Positions 1 through 11,929 are shown, counted from the stretch's first letter. The stretch: DNA of 64,000 nucleotides from Dermacentor variabilis (GCF_050947875.1 NC_134568.1:253093267-253157266); one strand, 5' to 3'. The notes: a model not told the origin generated them from the letters alone. Translations and numbers: made by a program.

Positions 1-1851
1 GAGGCTGGGTACACCAAGCTCCATGTTAGGCCATACGTGCCAAATCTCCTCCGATGTTTCAAATTCCAGCGTTTAGGCCACAGTTCGCAGAGCTGCGGAG
101 GCCGCCAAACTGTGCGAAATGCAGTGCCCACAACAAAGGTTGTCGCTACATAAGAAAGTGGCGGTGGCGCGTGGATGCAGGGGCTTTAATCCCCCCCATC
201 CCGCTCCCATGTGTAGGGTAGCAAACACCTCTGAAGCTTGCGAGAACTCTCTCCACTGTGTAAACTGTGATGGGGCCCATGCTGCCTATTCACAGTCGTG
301 CCCATCCTAGAAAAAAGAAAAGGAAATTGTAACAATCCGAGTAAAGGAAAACATAAGTTTCAAGGAAGAATGCAGGTGGGTATCCTAGCTGCCCAAGAAC
401 ACTTTTGCCGATGTGATGCGTCAGGGGGCAGCGACACAATGGTTTCCGGCGGCTGTTTGGCCTGCACGCAGTGAGCCGGTTGTGACGCCATCTGGCTTCC
501 CGGCGGCTATAGCTTCTGCTGTTCCGCCACCCCAGAAGGTGGGACCATCGACCTCCGGGCAGGACCTGTTGGCGCTAGGCATCAGCGGCAATATGTTAAA
601 CATTATCAAAAGCTACCTACACAACCATACATTTTGGGTGAAAATAGGTAATGCGCTGTCGCATACATTCATTCAGGAAGCTGGGGTACCCCAGGGTGGC
701 ACACTCAGTTGTACCGTCTTTGTCATTAAGATGAACATGCTTCGTAAATCATTACCAACAGCTATATCTTATTCTGTCTACGTAGACGACATACAAATAG
801 GTTTCAAATCCTGCAACCTTACACTGTGTGAGAGATGGGTACAGCAGGGCTTAAACAAGGTGTTGAAGTGAGCAGACGAAAATGTATTTAAAATCAACCC
901 CCAAAAATGTTCTGGTGTTCTCTTTACAAGAAAGAGAGGACAGGTTCCAGATGCTTTTGTAGAACTGTGCGGACAACAAATACCTGTCAACAAAGAGCAC
1001 AAATTTCTACGTGTTATACTTGACTGCAGACTTACTTTCATTCTGCACATAAAATGTCTTAAAGCGAAATGTCTAAAAACAATGGTCTTACTTTAAATCT
1101 TATCCCATACAACATTGGGGTAGCGACAGGAAGTGTTTATTGAATCTTTACACGAGCCTAGTTCGATCACGACTGGACTACGGTGCCATGGTTTTATCAC
1201 TTTGCCGCCCCAAGCGCGCTAAAGACGTTAGATCCCGTCCACCATCTGGGTATCCGCCTGGCCAGTGGTGTATTTAGAGCAAGCTCTATCGAAAGTCTAT
1301 ACGTAGAGTCAGATGAGTTGTCACTCCATTTTCAGAGAACATACACCAGCTTTACCTATTTTCTGATAGTGTGCTCAAATAAGGAACATCCGTGTTTCGC
1401 AACCGTTAACGACTTGACGTGTGAAACAGTTTTTCGTAATAGACCCTCTATAAGATTACCTTTCTCACTCCGTGTAAGAGAAAACAAAGAAATGGATGTC
1501 CCATTTCTCGAACATCGCCTAATGGCTCCAGCTAATCTGTTACTGCCCTGGCAGTGACAGGTGATAGGCTGTGATGTATCCTTCGTAGAGGTCACAAAGC
1601 ACACTCCTGACCTCAAAATCGCTATACATTTCCGAGAACTTCAATTGAAGTACTCCTGCTGCAAATTCTACACAGATGCATCAAAATCACATGTTAGCAT
1701 ATCTTGTGCTGCTGTTGGTCCCTCTTTTTCTGAATCTGACGTGTTGAACCCCCTAACAAGTATCTTCACTGCAGAAGCCTATGCAATACTTTTTGCGGTA
1801 AAACATACAAAGAAATTAAAACTTAATAGAGCAATCATATTCACAGACTCA
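1..1851 (+). pseudogene. I-type LINE, 5' part: zinc-knuckle ORF1, RT and start of RNase H, internally deleted
   Basis: Decayed non-LTR retrotransposon. Bases 1-310 read as the zinc-knuckle end of ORF1: motif RCFKFQRLGHSSQSC is a CCHC knuckle whose second Cys is Phe, followed by a CVNCDGAHAA segment. From 413 the ORF1 tail (Pro/Ala-rich, ending KVGPSTSG) runs directly into the reverse transcriptase palm at about 548, so the endonuclease and early RT are deleted. The RT shows a VPQGG motif near 690 and the catalytic YVDD at about 778-789. Stops follow at 869 and 1094. An RNase H domain starts near 1655 (FYTDAS, then the TAEAYA helix and IFTDS at 1840-1853). RNase H places it in the I clade in the broad sense. 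The element continues after the insert at 1856-3292. Confidence 0.8.
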
Positions 1852-2033
1852 TTAAAGGGACACTAAAAGTTACCAGAAAGTCAAGTTAAAGTGATAAAGC
1901 AATGCTCTAGAACGTCTAAGGCGTCAATATAATCGCAAACAGAGCTTTAGTAACCGAGAAATTGAGGTAAATGCATGACACGATTTGAGACTCCCCACTT
2001 CATTAAAACTTCTTTCTGGGCGAGTTGGTGCAT

Positions 2034-2160
2034 ACTTGACATGAAAACTGTTTACAGCGCAAACACATGCAACCACAAAGTATAAGGGCAGCGCTTGTGT
2101 CCTGTCCCTTATACTTTGTGGTTGCATGTGTTTGCGCTGTAAACAGTTTTCATGTCAAGT
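2034..2160. repeat. Perfect 55-bp palindrome (hairpin) inside the TTAA element
   Basis: Arms 2034-2088 and 2106-2160 are exact reverse complements over 55 bases, with a 17-base loop (2089-2105). Transcribed from either strand this would fold into a long perfect hairpin. It may be the terminal part of another foldback MITE or a template-switch product. Confidence 0.95.
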
Positions 2161-2498
2161 GAGACTCCCCAGCGACATTCCGGTACTAGCCCGATGACGA
2201 AAGCACTCCTCATCATAATTTATGTAACTAGTACTCAACTACTCGTATTAAAAAGATAATTTCATTAGATTATAAGACGGAAGAAAATGATACTTGTCTA
2301 CTTCTATTCGATTTTAAGAAAAAATGACATTTTGACGTTAAGCTTGAATAGTATGGGTGATCGAAAGGTTTCGTTTTCACTCGACTCTGCGCTCTCGACT
2401 TTGCACCGTGCGCGCTTTGGAGTTTCAGTTGTTTCTTTATTGCGTCATGCTGCGGTGGTCCTGCTGGCTCGCGAAACTTGCATTTGGAACAAGCAGCG

Positions 2499-2846
2499 AG
2501 AATGCCACGTCCATGTGATGTGGGATGCGCAAATGGTCCGCGGAACTTGGCCAAGGGCAGTTGCAGTGGCGAATCCAATGTTACTTATCACTGTGTGCCA
2601 ACGACTGAACCTCTCCGTTCGAAGTGGTTAAGTGCCGTACCTCTGTCACAGCGCGCTGGCAAAGAGCCGAGAAATCACGTAGTGTGCTCGCTGCACTTTC
2701 GTCCAGAGGATTACGAGTTCAACGCCGACTTACTGAAGTCGCGTGAAGTGCCTTTCAAAGCAGGCCATCGTCATAGTAGTACGCAACGATGCCGGCAGCG
2801 CGAGCCCTCAACAGCAGGTCACATTCATCAGTGCTTAAATCGCTGA
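2499..2846 (+). pseudogene. THAP (C2CH) DNA-binding domain fragment carried by the TTAA element
   Basis: A protein of about 115 residues starts at an ATG near 2502 (MPRPCDVGC). It shows the THAP signature: C-x3-C at the N-terminus, a Trp in SKWLSAV about 45 residues on, then VCSLHF (C-x2-H followed by Phe) and a DYE tail. THAP zinc fingers are the DNA-binding modules of P-element and Kolobok transposases. Only the finger survives; the frame ends at 2844 with no recognisable catalytic core. An overlapping minus-strand reading frame (2755-3120) has an acidic, Asp/Ser-rich C-terminal half and could be the remains of a second transposon gene or chance. The element is therefore probably non-autonomous. 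Confidence 0.65.
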
Positions 2847-3296
2847 ACTCGAGCCCAGCATCGTGAGCTAATGTGTCGTTGTCAGGGTCATCCATTGCAA
2901 CGAGCGTCGAAGTTGGCGTCATAGAATAAAGAGCCAGCTTATCGTCGTGCGCTTTCCCTTCCGCTAGCCACCACGGCTCTGCTTTTGCGCTACTGTCGGC
3001 TCTGTCTTGGCTCTGTTTCTGGCCGCGCGTTTGCGTTTTGTGCAGAAAAGCCGTAGCGCCGTCTTCAGGAGCCGTTTTACTCACCGACGGTGCAACGTCA
3101 CTATGAGACCATGACGCCAATACTCCTCGATCGGAGGGCGGGTGATTTGAACTGCGCTAGAGGTACGCGGACGCTTCAGAATGCATTTTTTCTTAAAATA
3201 AGTCTCTTCTTTGCACGAAACAAGCGTTTCGAGGCTTCTGGGATTGTATTTCAACAGTCCACGTTGACTTAATATTAACCTTTAGTGTCCCTTTAA

Positions 3297-4300
3297 GTCT
3301 TGTAAAAGTGCTTATTTCTTCACAAAAGCATACAAATCCATTTTTCAATGAACTTTACTCACTCTTGTGCAACATCTATTTATCGCATAGACATGTGGCA
3401 ATATGCTGGGTTCTTGGCCATAGAGGAATCGAGGGCAATGTGCTTGCCAATGAGATCGCCAAATAAACGGTATTGCAGGGCATTCGTTCTGCTGCTCTCT
3501 CTCCCACAGACATGAAGCCTTTCCTACGAAACAAACTGCGAAGCCACTGGCAACGCTTGTGGGACGCTGAAATTAGTAATAAGTTTCACGCAGTTAAGCA
3601 GAAGTTAGATTTCTGGCACTCAACTGCGAAAACACGAAGAACAGATGTCTTATTGACTAGACTAAGAATAGGACACACATTTGGAACAGATAACCTTCTC
3701 CTGATTGGTAACGAGCGTCCAACCTGTCGTAGATGTGGTGAAAGGCTGACCATCCTCCACGTCTTCCTGGAGTGTCGGGAAGCCGAAAGAGACAGGAGGA
3801 AACATTTTCCTTTTGCATACCGCTATTGTGTCCCTCTACATGTGGCTGCGTTTCTTGGGGAAGAACTGCTTTTTAAGGCCAAGGCAGTCCTCGCTTTCTT
3901 GAATGATGTTGTGTTACATGTTATAAGCCCATTAAATTCGTAGCGCATCCTCTTTCCAGAAGATGCCGCTATGGTAGTTTTCTTTGTATAGCGCATGCCT
4001 CTAGGCCCTTATGTTTCAGGGGTTCTGGTGAGGCATTTGTGCTCTAGCCAATTTAAGCATATCATATTTTGTATATTGCATCATTATTTCGCATTGCGTT
4101 TTAATGTTCATAGTACTCGTCTTTAGTTATTGCCATAATTTTATTACACGTAGATTTTATGCAATTTACATCAACTCTTTTAGGCCCCTTTACAGCCAAG
4201 TCACATAACTTCACTGAACCCATCTGTACACTGCGAACTCATTAACACTAGCATGGCGCTCTTTGGCCATACCTGGCCCTTGGGCCATTAAACATTTGTA
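3297..4300 (+). pseudogene. I-type LINE, 3' part: end of RNase H, C-terminal domain and 3' UTR
   Basis: Continues the LINE after the TTAA insert. The text SLVKVLISSQ, then WVLGHRGIEGN around 3413-3440, is the end of RNase H. A stop follows, then a 156-residue frame (3473-3943) with conserved C-terminal features (LRIGHT, then CRRCGERLTILHVFLEC, a Cys/His zinc-like motif common after the RNase H of arthropod LINEs). The stop at 3941-3943 is followed by about 350 bp of AT-rich 3' UTR ending near the CCATTAAACATTTG text at about 4290. Nonsense changes show it is inactive. Confidence 0.75.
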
Positions 4301-6888
4301 GAAACTCAAGATCGCTCGTGCAGAGTTCGAACACATGCTGCAACTTGGCATCATCCGCCCTTCCTCCAGTAACTGGGCATCACCACTTCACATGGTGCCT
4401 AAGAAGACGGGAGACTGGCGCCCATGCGGCGATTACCGGGCACTAAACAACGTCACAGTTCCTGATTGCTACCCTCTACTGAACATTCAGGACTTCACGG
4501 TAGCGTTGCACGGGGCGACGATCTTTTCTAAGATCGATCTCGTTCGCGCCTACCATCAACTACCGGACGCTGAAGAAGACATTTCCAAGACCGCCATTAC
4601 CACACCCTTTGGTCTTTTCGAATTTCTCCGCATGCCTTTCGGTTTACGGAACGTGGGCCAATCCTTTCAGCGTTTCATCGATTCCGTCACCCGAGGTTTG
4701 CCTTTCGTTTTTGCATACATTGACGACCTTCTCATCGCAAGCTCTTCGGCAGAAGAACATCTTCACCACTTGCGGTTGTTGTTTTCACGCCTTGCCAGTA
4801 AAGGAATTGTCATCAACGCTGCCAAGAGTGAATTCGGTCAACCCGAACTTGAGTTCCTCGGTCATATCGTCGACGCTAATGGCATTCGACCACTGCCGTA
4901 CAAGATTCGTGTCATCGAAAACCTTCCCCGACCGACCACACTCACCAAGCTTCGCCAATTTCTCGGTTTCGTCAATTTCTACCGTCGATTCATTCCCGAG
5001 TGCGCACGACTTATGGATCCGCTAGACGCTCTCCTGGTAAACAAACGCAAACAAGTGCTTCAGTGGACTGAAGAGGCCACCGACGCTTTTACAAGAGTCA
5101 AGTCTGCCCTCGCCGACGCCACGCTGCCTCGACATCCAAAGTCCAAAGTGTCGACATCCAAAGTGTCGACATCCATCGACACCCACTGCCATCATGACCG
5201 ACGCTTCAAACACCGTTGTTGGTGCCGTTCTGCAGCAATTCATCGACAATGTGTGGCATCCACTTGCTTTTTTCTCCAAGAAACTGAAGCCTGCGCAGTC
5301 CCGCTACAGCGTGTTCGGCTGTGAATTACTCGCTGTTTGCCTGGCTATCAAACATTTTCGCCATTTCCTCGAACGCCGTGCATTCACTGTCTTGACTGAC
5401 AACAAGCCCCTTGTGCACGCAACGAATCGCTCGGCGTCCTGTTACTCGCCCCGCGAGATTCGACACCTTTCCTACATCTCCGAGTTTACAACAACGTTCC
5501 GCCACATCAAGGGCACCGACAACGTTCCAGCTGACGTTCTGAGTCGTGTCAATGTCGTTTCCACTTTGACATCGGAACCTTTCATCATCGAGGCCGACTT
5601 ACTCGCCAGTGAACAGCGTGACGACACTGAACTTCGTGCACTCCAGAATTCTTCAACGTCTCTGAAATTGGAAGACGTCGTGACCCCAGATGGTACGTCC
5701 GTCGTCAGCGACACTTCTACCGACAAACCTAGACCATACATTCCGGCATCCCTCCGAAGACGTCTATTCGAAACCGTGCACAACCTGTCGCATCCTGGCA
5801 TATGCGCGACACAGAAGCTTCTTTCCAGTCGTTTCATTTGGCCCCGGCTAAACGCGCATGTTCGCGATTGGGTTTGCTGCTGTTTGTCGTGTCAACGTTC
5901 GAAGATCCAGCGTCACCCCATTCCGCCTGCCAAGTCTTTTCTTCCACCGGATGTTCGTTTTGACACCGTACACCTCGACCTCGTTGGCCTTCTCCCATCT
6001 TCGAAAGGTTACTGCTACATACTGACATGCATCGACCGTTATACACGGTGGCCAGAAGCTACACCTATATCTGACACCTCAGCACCTACTGTTGCAGCAG
6101 CTTTCGTGTCTACGTGGATCGCAAGGTTCGGCTGCCCATCCACAATAATCACAGATCGCGGTCGGCAGCTTGACTCAGCACTCTTCAACGAGCTACTCAA
6201 ACTGCTTGGAACGTCACGTTTTCACACAACTGCTTGCCACCCGCAGTCCAATAGACTAGTTGAACGTTTTCACCGGCATCTCAAGGCCTCCCTAATGGCA
6301 CATGAATCGCCGGAGAAGTGGGTCCTACATTTGCCCCTCGTCTTACTTGGCATCAGAGCCGCACTCAAGAGCGACCTAGGTTGCTCCTGTGCTGAGCTAG
6401 TTTACGGCACTCACCTACGCCTTCCGTGCGATTTCGTTGTCACCACCTCCAAAACGCCTATGCCATCACCTGCCGAATACGTTGCCAAACTGCAAGCCTT
6501 CTTCAGCCAGATACGCCCCGTGCCTACACGTTCACAAGGCGCAAGGTCCCCGTACGTTTCTCCCACACTCACCTCTGCTACCCACGTTTTCATGCGTAAC
6601 TGTACCGTGCGGAAGCCTTTGTAACCACACTACTCCGGGCCATATTGTGTTCTAGAGCGTCGTCCGACGAAGTTTGTTGTGAATGTCAATGGCCGATCAG
6701 ACACAATTGCCTTAGAATGTCTCAAACCCACCTACATCGAAGCACCCGCGCCATCAGCTCCACCAGTATGCGACGCGACCCTGCTGCATCCTTCGCTGCC
6801 GCCTGCTCACGTGACACCCAAGACCAACGCCAAGACTTGCCGCGTCACGTGGACTTTCCATCGTTCGTCGAACTTTCCTCCTCTCTAG
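4300..6888 (+). pseudogene. Ty3/gypsy pol: RT, RNase H and integrase, 5'-truncated, frameshifted
   Basis: Starts inside RT ([12 protein letters not shown] near 4302); gag and protease are absent. RT runs to about 5130 with [28 protein letters not shown] and the catalytic YIDD at about 4716-4727. A short tandem duplication of GTGTCGACATCCAAA near 5147-5175 coincides with a frame change; RNase H resumes at 5194 ([22 protein letters not shown] with Asn for the usual His). Integrase has the HHCC finger (HNLSH ... CLSCQRSK), core Asp in HLDLVG, TDRG and VERFHR (the DDE triad is present) and the GTHLRLP region. A stop at 6622-6624 and a frame change cut the C-terminal tail, which reads on to 6888 (VNGRSDTIALECLKPTYIE). 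Clearly dead but well preserved. Confidence 0.9.
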
Positions 6889-6901
6889 GGGGGGAGCCCT
6901 C

Positions 6902-7111
6902 TGTAGCAGCAGCAGCATAGGCGTCGCACGAGAGATGACGTAGACGCTCGCGTATACATGAGGCACGAGCGGCGGGCACGCTCCGGCACGGGTTAGCGTT
7001 CCAAAGGAGAATATTAAAAGGAATGCTACGCTAAGAGATCGAGTGTCGGTTCTTCCTCTCCTGCGAGATCCCCAGACTTTACCGGTCTACGTGGTCGCTC
7101 GTCGCCACACA
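6902..7111 (+). repeat. 3' LTR of the Ty3/gypsy element
   Basis: A G-run (GGGGGGGAG, 6889-6897) fits a polypurine tract, followed by a TG...CA block of about 210 bp (TGTAGCAGC to CGCCACACA). A TATTAAAAGG box lies near 7012. No 5' LTR exists in the window, so the boundary is inferred from the PPT, the terminal dinucleotides and the start of a different repeat at about 7121. Confidence 0.6.
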
Positions 7112-7120
7112 TTCGTTCAA

Positions 7121-7318
7121 AGTACTACACAATTCGTGTTGTGCACATGTGCAATCAGATTACCCAAGGTTTGGTGACAACAGACGGCGAATAGAACCAT
7201 CGATAACATTCGAGGAACTTTTGATACATGCAGGCGCGTCCTGCACTGAGCGATAACATTTTTAGCCGGGGAAATGTGGTCACCCGATAAGGATAAACAA
7301 GTACATGTGTCAATATGA
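7121..7318 (+). repeat. Dispersed repeat, copy A (inverted partner at 55365-55565)
   Basis: About 200 bp matching the reverse complement of 55365-55565, including shared stretches such as GAACCATCGATAACATTCGA and TGTGGTCACCCGATAA. Similarity starts just after the gypsy LTR, so the LTR element seems to have landed beside or in this repeat. Family not recognised; no coding capacity. Confidence 0.75.
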
Positions 7319-8095
7319 AGCAGGAAACGAGTGCAAATTGCCACCCAAATGAACCGCACAAACAAAGCTAGCCACGGCAAGCTATGATGTAGAACTCCCA
7401 AGTTATATTGCAGATGTTTTTTCTGTGCATGCTAACATTGCCACGGATAAAGGTAGACGTACAGGCAAGGCCTCGAAGTCCCCTCATGTGAGACCTGAGC
7501 CCGGGTCGTCAAATTTGCCGGATTCAAAATAAAGTTGTTTCCATTCATCTCGTTTTTAATTATTTTTTTCTGATGCTTTGCCGATTGCACATGTGTTATG
7601 TTCTGGTTCTGTATTTTTTTTTTCATTGCTTCTCTGATTCTAATGTCTTAGAAACTAGCCCAACTTCATCCTTTGTCTATTTCACACAGCTTTGAGTGAT
7701 GAGAACCGGCGGCGGCAGCCGGTGCACTTGTAAAGCTGGAAATAACGGTGAGGGTGAACATACCGATGCATTGGAGTTCACCTTTGATGCAGAGCACACA
7801 GTGTGCCAGACGCCACCAGAGCTGGGGAATTCGAGAAAGAAAATATGACCTAAAATACTAAAATAAAAAAACTGAGCCACTCAGAGGATGGCAAAATCAC
7901 GACTAAAAATTTACGTGTTCAATTTCGGTGTTCAAGCCCCAGTGCCATCACACCTGTGGAGGTGGACACAATTTACATGGAAGGCAAAGCTTCTATTGAA
8001 TGAACGTCTCCTTTATTTATGTTGGAACAACTAGACAAAAGCAATGCAACATCACAAATGTACATACTGTTGCGTAAATACCGTGCATATCCAAG
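7319..8095. other. No gene seen; AT-rich anonymous sequence
   Basis: Homopolymer T and A runs and short random frames only. I found no splice-flanked coding segment, TIR pair or LTR. Confidence 0.5.
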
Positions 8096-8098
8096 TTA

Positions 8099-8215
8099 AT
8101 TCTGATGATCCATCTGGTGAAGCCGTGACGAAAACCAATGAAATTGAATAGCCTCACCAGCTTCAGACTCGTTTGAATAACTGTTCGTGCACCCAAAAAC
8201 GCAACATGTTGCTTC
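8099..8215 (-). pseudogene. THAP-domain remnant (P-element type)
   Basis: On the minus strand a short stretch reads EATCCVFGCTNSYSN, then IQFHWFSSRLHQMDHQN. The C-x4-C start, Asn-Ser-Tyr spacing and FHxF motif are the first half of a THAP zinc finger as found in P-element/THAP9-like proteins. The Trp and C-x2-H half are not found downstream, so it is a fragment or the first exon of a decayed transposase. No intact gene can be drawn around it. Confidence 0.5.
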
Positions 8216-8383
8216 GGATTTGGTTCTACATAGTATTTTTGCAGCGCAATACAGAAGTAATAATGGAACATGCTCAACCAACATAGCTGTCAGCTGCGTC
8301 TGTGGTGCCTGACAGCCGTCATATGCCATTATATTTGTGGTGCTGCCGTATGAAAGTGTCACCAGTCTAAACTCAGCCTGCAC

Positions 8384-9944
8384 TCAGTGCCTATACCTGA
8401 GAGCCCGTAGTGGCACCCATGGACGCATGGCCACCTGGCTCCGAGAGCCGCGACTCCCAGAGTCAAAGGGATTGAAGAAGCTATTTACATAAGAAACTTG
8501 GACCACCCACAAGGCTTTTGTACTCACTCACTTCAGACTTGCCAATGCTCCACAGGTGCGAGGCCTCGCTCTCCCAGGATGCAGACCATGTGGCTCTCGT
8601 ACCGACAGATATCTTCTAAGAACTTTGGAAAAGGCTTAGCATGTCGATAAGTTCAGACACACTGCAGAAACTATTACCTAACTCTCAGGCAAGCACTGCT
8701 CCAACGCTAGCGATCAAAATCATTAATAGGCCTATGCTTCAGTTCAAACAAAGGTTGTCTCGAACAGAGCAAAACTGTCAAAACTATTGTCCGATGCCAC
8801 AAGATCTCCACGCTCGGCAGCCATTGTGGGGTCTCAAATGTGCTCTTGGGACGAAGGAACGACAACAGAGTAGTGGAAAAAAAACAAAAGGGCATTTATT
8901 GCACCTTCTATATGCCAGTACCAGTTAGCTGAATCGCAAGCAACAGAACGTGCTAATGGACGCTAACGAATCGAGAAAGCCCAACTCACCGCGACAGGAT
9001 ATCAAGCGAATATATTTTCCCCAATCCGGACACTAATGCCTAATTGTTTGTGTGTACAGTCGCATGAATGGTGATGCATTTGAATGATCGTGTTCATCCA
9101 TCCCGATGCCCCGCTCTGAAGCCCATCACAGGAAAGTTCCGCGAAGCTTGCCATTGCGCGTGCAAAACACCTGCGCGTGCCGCTGATCCCAAGCCAAAAG
9201 GAAGGTGCTACTCCCTTTTGCCCCCAAGTAACCCTGCTCTTAGGTGGCATCAGTAGCGCAACACTTGCTCCATCTGTTGTACTATACTGCAACTACACCG
9301 ACTGCAGGTGTTGCTTAACTATGCGGGGAAGCCGAATTACAGGAGATGCGAGAACCATGTGAGGAAAACCACATTAGGAGGCATGAGACAGTTGAGCGTA
9401 CCCACATCATCTTTCCTTTACAATACTTGCTTCCTTTGGAAAATTTTCAAAATTTATTTTGACTGTCATTGCAAATACGCTCCATGCTTTTGTGTTGCCT
9501 CTGTGGGGTCTGCCTATTTATTTCTGAAATTGTACATAGAAAGCATAGAAACAAAACATTCATCCTATAATTTTACAGAAATTTGAGATAATGCCTTATC
9601 TGCATGTCCACTGCAAGTGAATCTCTTGTGGTATACATGTGAACGTAGTAGTTCATTATCCTGCCCTTGCTCTGATTGACTGATTTCAGCCAACACCATA
9701 GAAATTAAATTTCCTGTGTTGCCTGCTGCTTCAAATTCAGCAGAGAAATTTTTTACGCTTTGTAAATGTAAAGGAAACATCTTAGTGCTTTTTCTTGACA
9801 TGTTGCAGCACATTTTCGGAAATGAAAATTATTGATGTATTGAATGCCTTTATTGTCTCCCTTCCCCGTCTTCTTGTCTATGGAATTTATTTGAGAGTTG
9901 AATGTAAAGTGATTGCACAGATTTGGTGATTGGGGGGCACACAG
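8384..9944. other. Presumed intron or upstream region of the finger gene; no exon identified
   Basis: Repeat-like sequence at 8400-8640 (GC-richer) and AT-rich sequence at 9370-9900. Short open frames exist on both strands but none has domain features or good splice flanks. The 3' end supplies the acceptor of the first visible exon (GGGGCACACAG at 9934-9944). Confidence 0.5.
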
Positions 9945-10089
9945 GTGTCAAGAGTGTGCATGCACTTTTCGGCGGCTGGGCAGCCTGAATGCACACATGA
10001 GCAGAGTGCATTCCGGCCAGATGAGCCTGTCAACCAACCTATCGAAGAAGGAAGCATTGGAGTCACTTTCCAAAAGTCTGCACCAGCAG
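9945..10089 (+). CDS. ZNF236: ZNF236-like exon A: one C2H2 finger
   Basis: The acceptor is CACACAG at 9938-9944. One base then completes a split codon, and the frame reads CQECACTFRRLGSLNAHMSRVH, a C-x2-C-x12-H-x4-H finger (9946-10011). A hydrophilic tail of about 26 residues (SLSTNLSKKEALESLSKSLHQQ) follows to a good donor, CAG|GTGAGC at 10089/10090, phase 0. The two bases completing the first codon must come from an exon upstream that I could not find. The frame stays open past the donor for about 160 bp, but the strong donor and the change in composition argue for splicing. Confidence 0.75.
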
Positions 10090-11929
10090 GTGAGCAGCAG
10101 GTGCCTGAGCATGTTAGCTTGCTTTTCTTTCAGGAGTGATCCACCTGTGCAGCCCTGTTTCATTCTCCAGGAGACTAAGTATGTGCACTTGCACACAGTA
10201 GTCCACTTAGAACAGCCAGCTACTGCTGGCTGCACGATTGATTTCAATTGAGGTGTGAAATGAATGCCTGATGACTATTTTTTATGCATAGTGTAGAACC
10301 TCATTCATATGCTGAAGAAAAAAAAAAGATGAAAGAAAAAAGCACTAACCGGGAAACCTTATGATCTAAAGTCATTAAAAAATTTGGCAGACTCGACTGT
10401 AGTTGACATCTACGTAAGGCAAAGCGTTGCATGAATCGTAGCAGTACTAGACATTGACATGTGCCACGCTGGTGGAGCCTGAGCGACTCGAAACGCACAT
10501 TGTTGGTTTTGCAGCTTCAGCAAGCTTATGTTTAAGCTTCTCAAATTTGGCCTGGGTCAGGAGCTTCTTTGGGTGAGGCATTTTGGTGGAAAGTTTTGAC
10601 ATGCCCACTCAGCTAGAATCGTTGCGACATGACAAATGGGGCCCAAACAGACCGAGGCACACTTTGTCATTTTACTATTGCGTAGTGTTTTAAGGCGGCG
10701 ATGGGAAGCCAAAATGAAATCGAGCTGCTGGGCGTCGCCAGAATAAAATGATGCCAGTGCGAAACCTGAAACCCACTTCGCACCGCCTGCAAAAGGGAAT
10801 GGTGACGCATTTGGCTTATTGCCTATTAAAAGCTTGCATTACACTTCCAGCTGCACTACGCCACATGCACTGTGAAAGAGATAGGTGAAGATGCTCATCG
10901 GAGTAAGGGTTCGCAGCGATAGTAGTGAATGTGACGTGTGACCACCCCCAAGGAGGTTTGCTGGTACTGGAAAAGCAAACTGAGTGCGTGCAGGCATTTC
11001 TTTGTTCACATTGGAACTAGCGGCTGGAAAATGTATACTACAAATGTATTATCCACTAAAAAAGAAGCGTAACTGTATTGGGTCATTTTTGTGTTCTCGA
11101 TCGGGAATGTTGGCCTTGGGAAATTTGACAAAATGAATCGTATCAACGAGGCTCTACTGTAATTACCTGTGTAACACACATTAAAAGCATTTAAGAAAAT
11201 AAATGTTGTAGTAGTGTTGCAGTTGCCTTGGGCTTTTTTAGCTGTTGGCTTTTCCCTTTTAGATTTGTCCCACACTGTATATACTGGCTTTGGTAAAGTA
11301 ATTTGGGAATGTCTCTTTTAATTCTTCAACTTGACCATAAACTTAGTAGGGTGAACGTATGAATGACAGCTGCACTCGTTTAGTTTTAGTGGAGTTTTTG
11401 GTAGTTTACATCAGCATCTTGTATCATGAGGCAAAGTGGTCATTTGTTGCTTGGGAAGTACGAGACAAAAATGAAAAAGTATTATGGTCTTAAAACGAGA
11501 CATTGCTTTCCTGTTGCTGCACATTACTTGAATTACCTTATTTATTCTATTATAATATGGTCACGATTATAAGGCGAGGGTGCAGTTGAGAGACGCAAGA
11601 AAAAAAATTATGTGGATTCCACGTACTGTGCAAATTGACGTAAGGGAAGCTTTCTTTGCTGTTTGCTTTGATTTATGATAATTAGCGATGATGTTGATGG
11701 CATGTTTAATTTATTCAGCGTTTAGTGCTATATGTGATTGTTGAGTTGATGTTGAACGTTAGTTACCTTGTGTGCACCACTGCTATTTGTCTGTGCAGTA
11801 CACAGAACACACACCAAGATGTGTTTGCTTGAGGCATTATTTTGCGCCATTCTTCATAACCTCCGAGAAGGTTAACATTGTAATTTCCTCACACGCCACA
11901 TTGCATCATTTCCAAAGTGTTAAACTTGT
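10090..11929. other. Intron 1, first part; no feature recognised
   Basis: Anonymous intron sequence, locally AT-rich, with a GC-richer patch at 10540-10960. No TIR, LTR or coding remnant was identified. Confidence 0.5.

Larger units (their letters stand above)
1852..3296. mobile_element. TTAA-flanked, Kolobok/T2-like DNA element inserted in the LINE RNase H
   Basis: The element proper is 1856-3292 (1437 bp), flanked by TTAA at 1852-1855 and 3293-3296. Ends are inverted repeats: AGGGACACTAAAAGTTA on the left, and the reverse complement of the right end is AGGGACACTAAAGGTTA (16 of 17 match). Removing the insert plus one TTAA joins the RNase H codons F-T-D-S-L to S-L-V-K-V without a frame break, so this is a clean transposition into a once-intact LINE. 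TTAA target, AGGG termini and a THAP-domain ORF inside all fit the Kolobok superfamily (TTAAAGGRR in T2 MITEs). piggyBac shares TTAA but normally starts CCC. Family naming is inference; boundaries are read directly. Confidence 0.85.
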
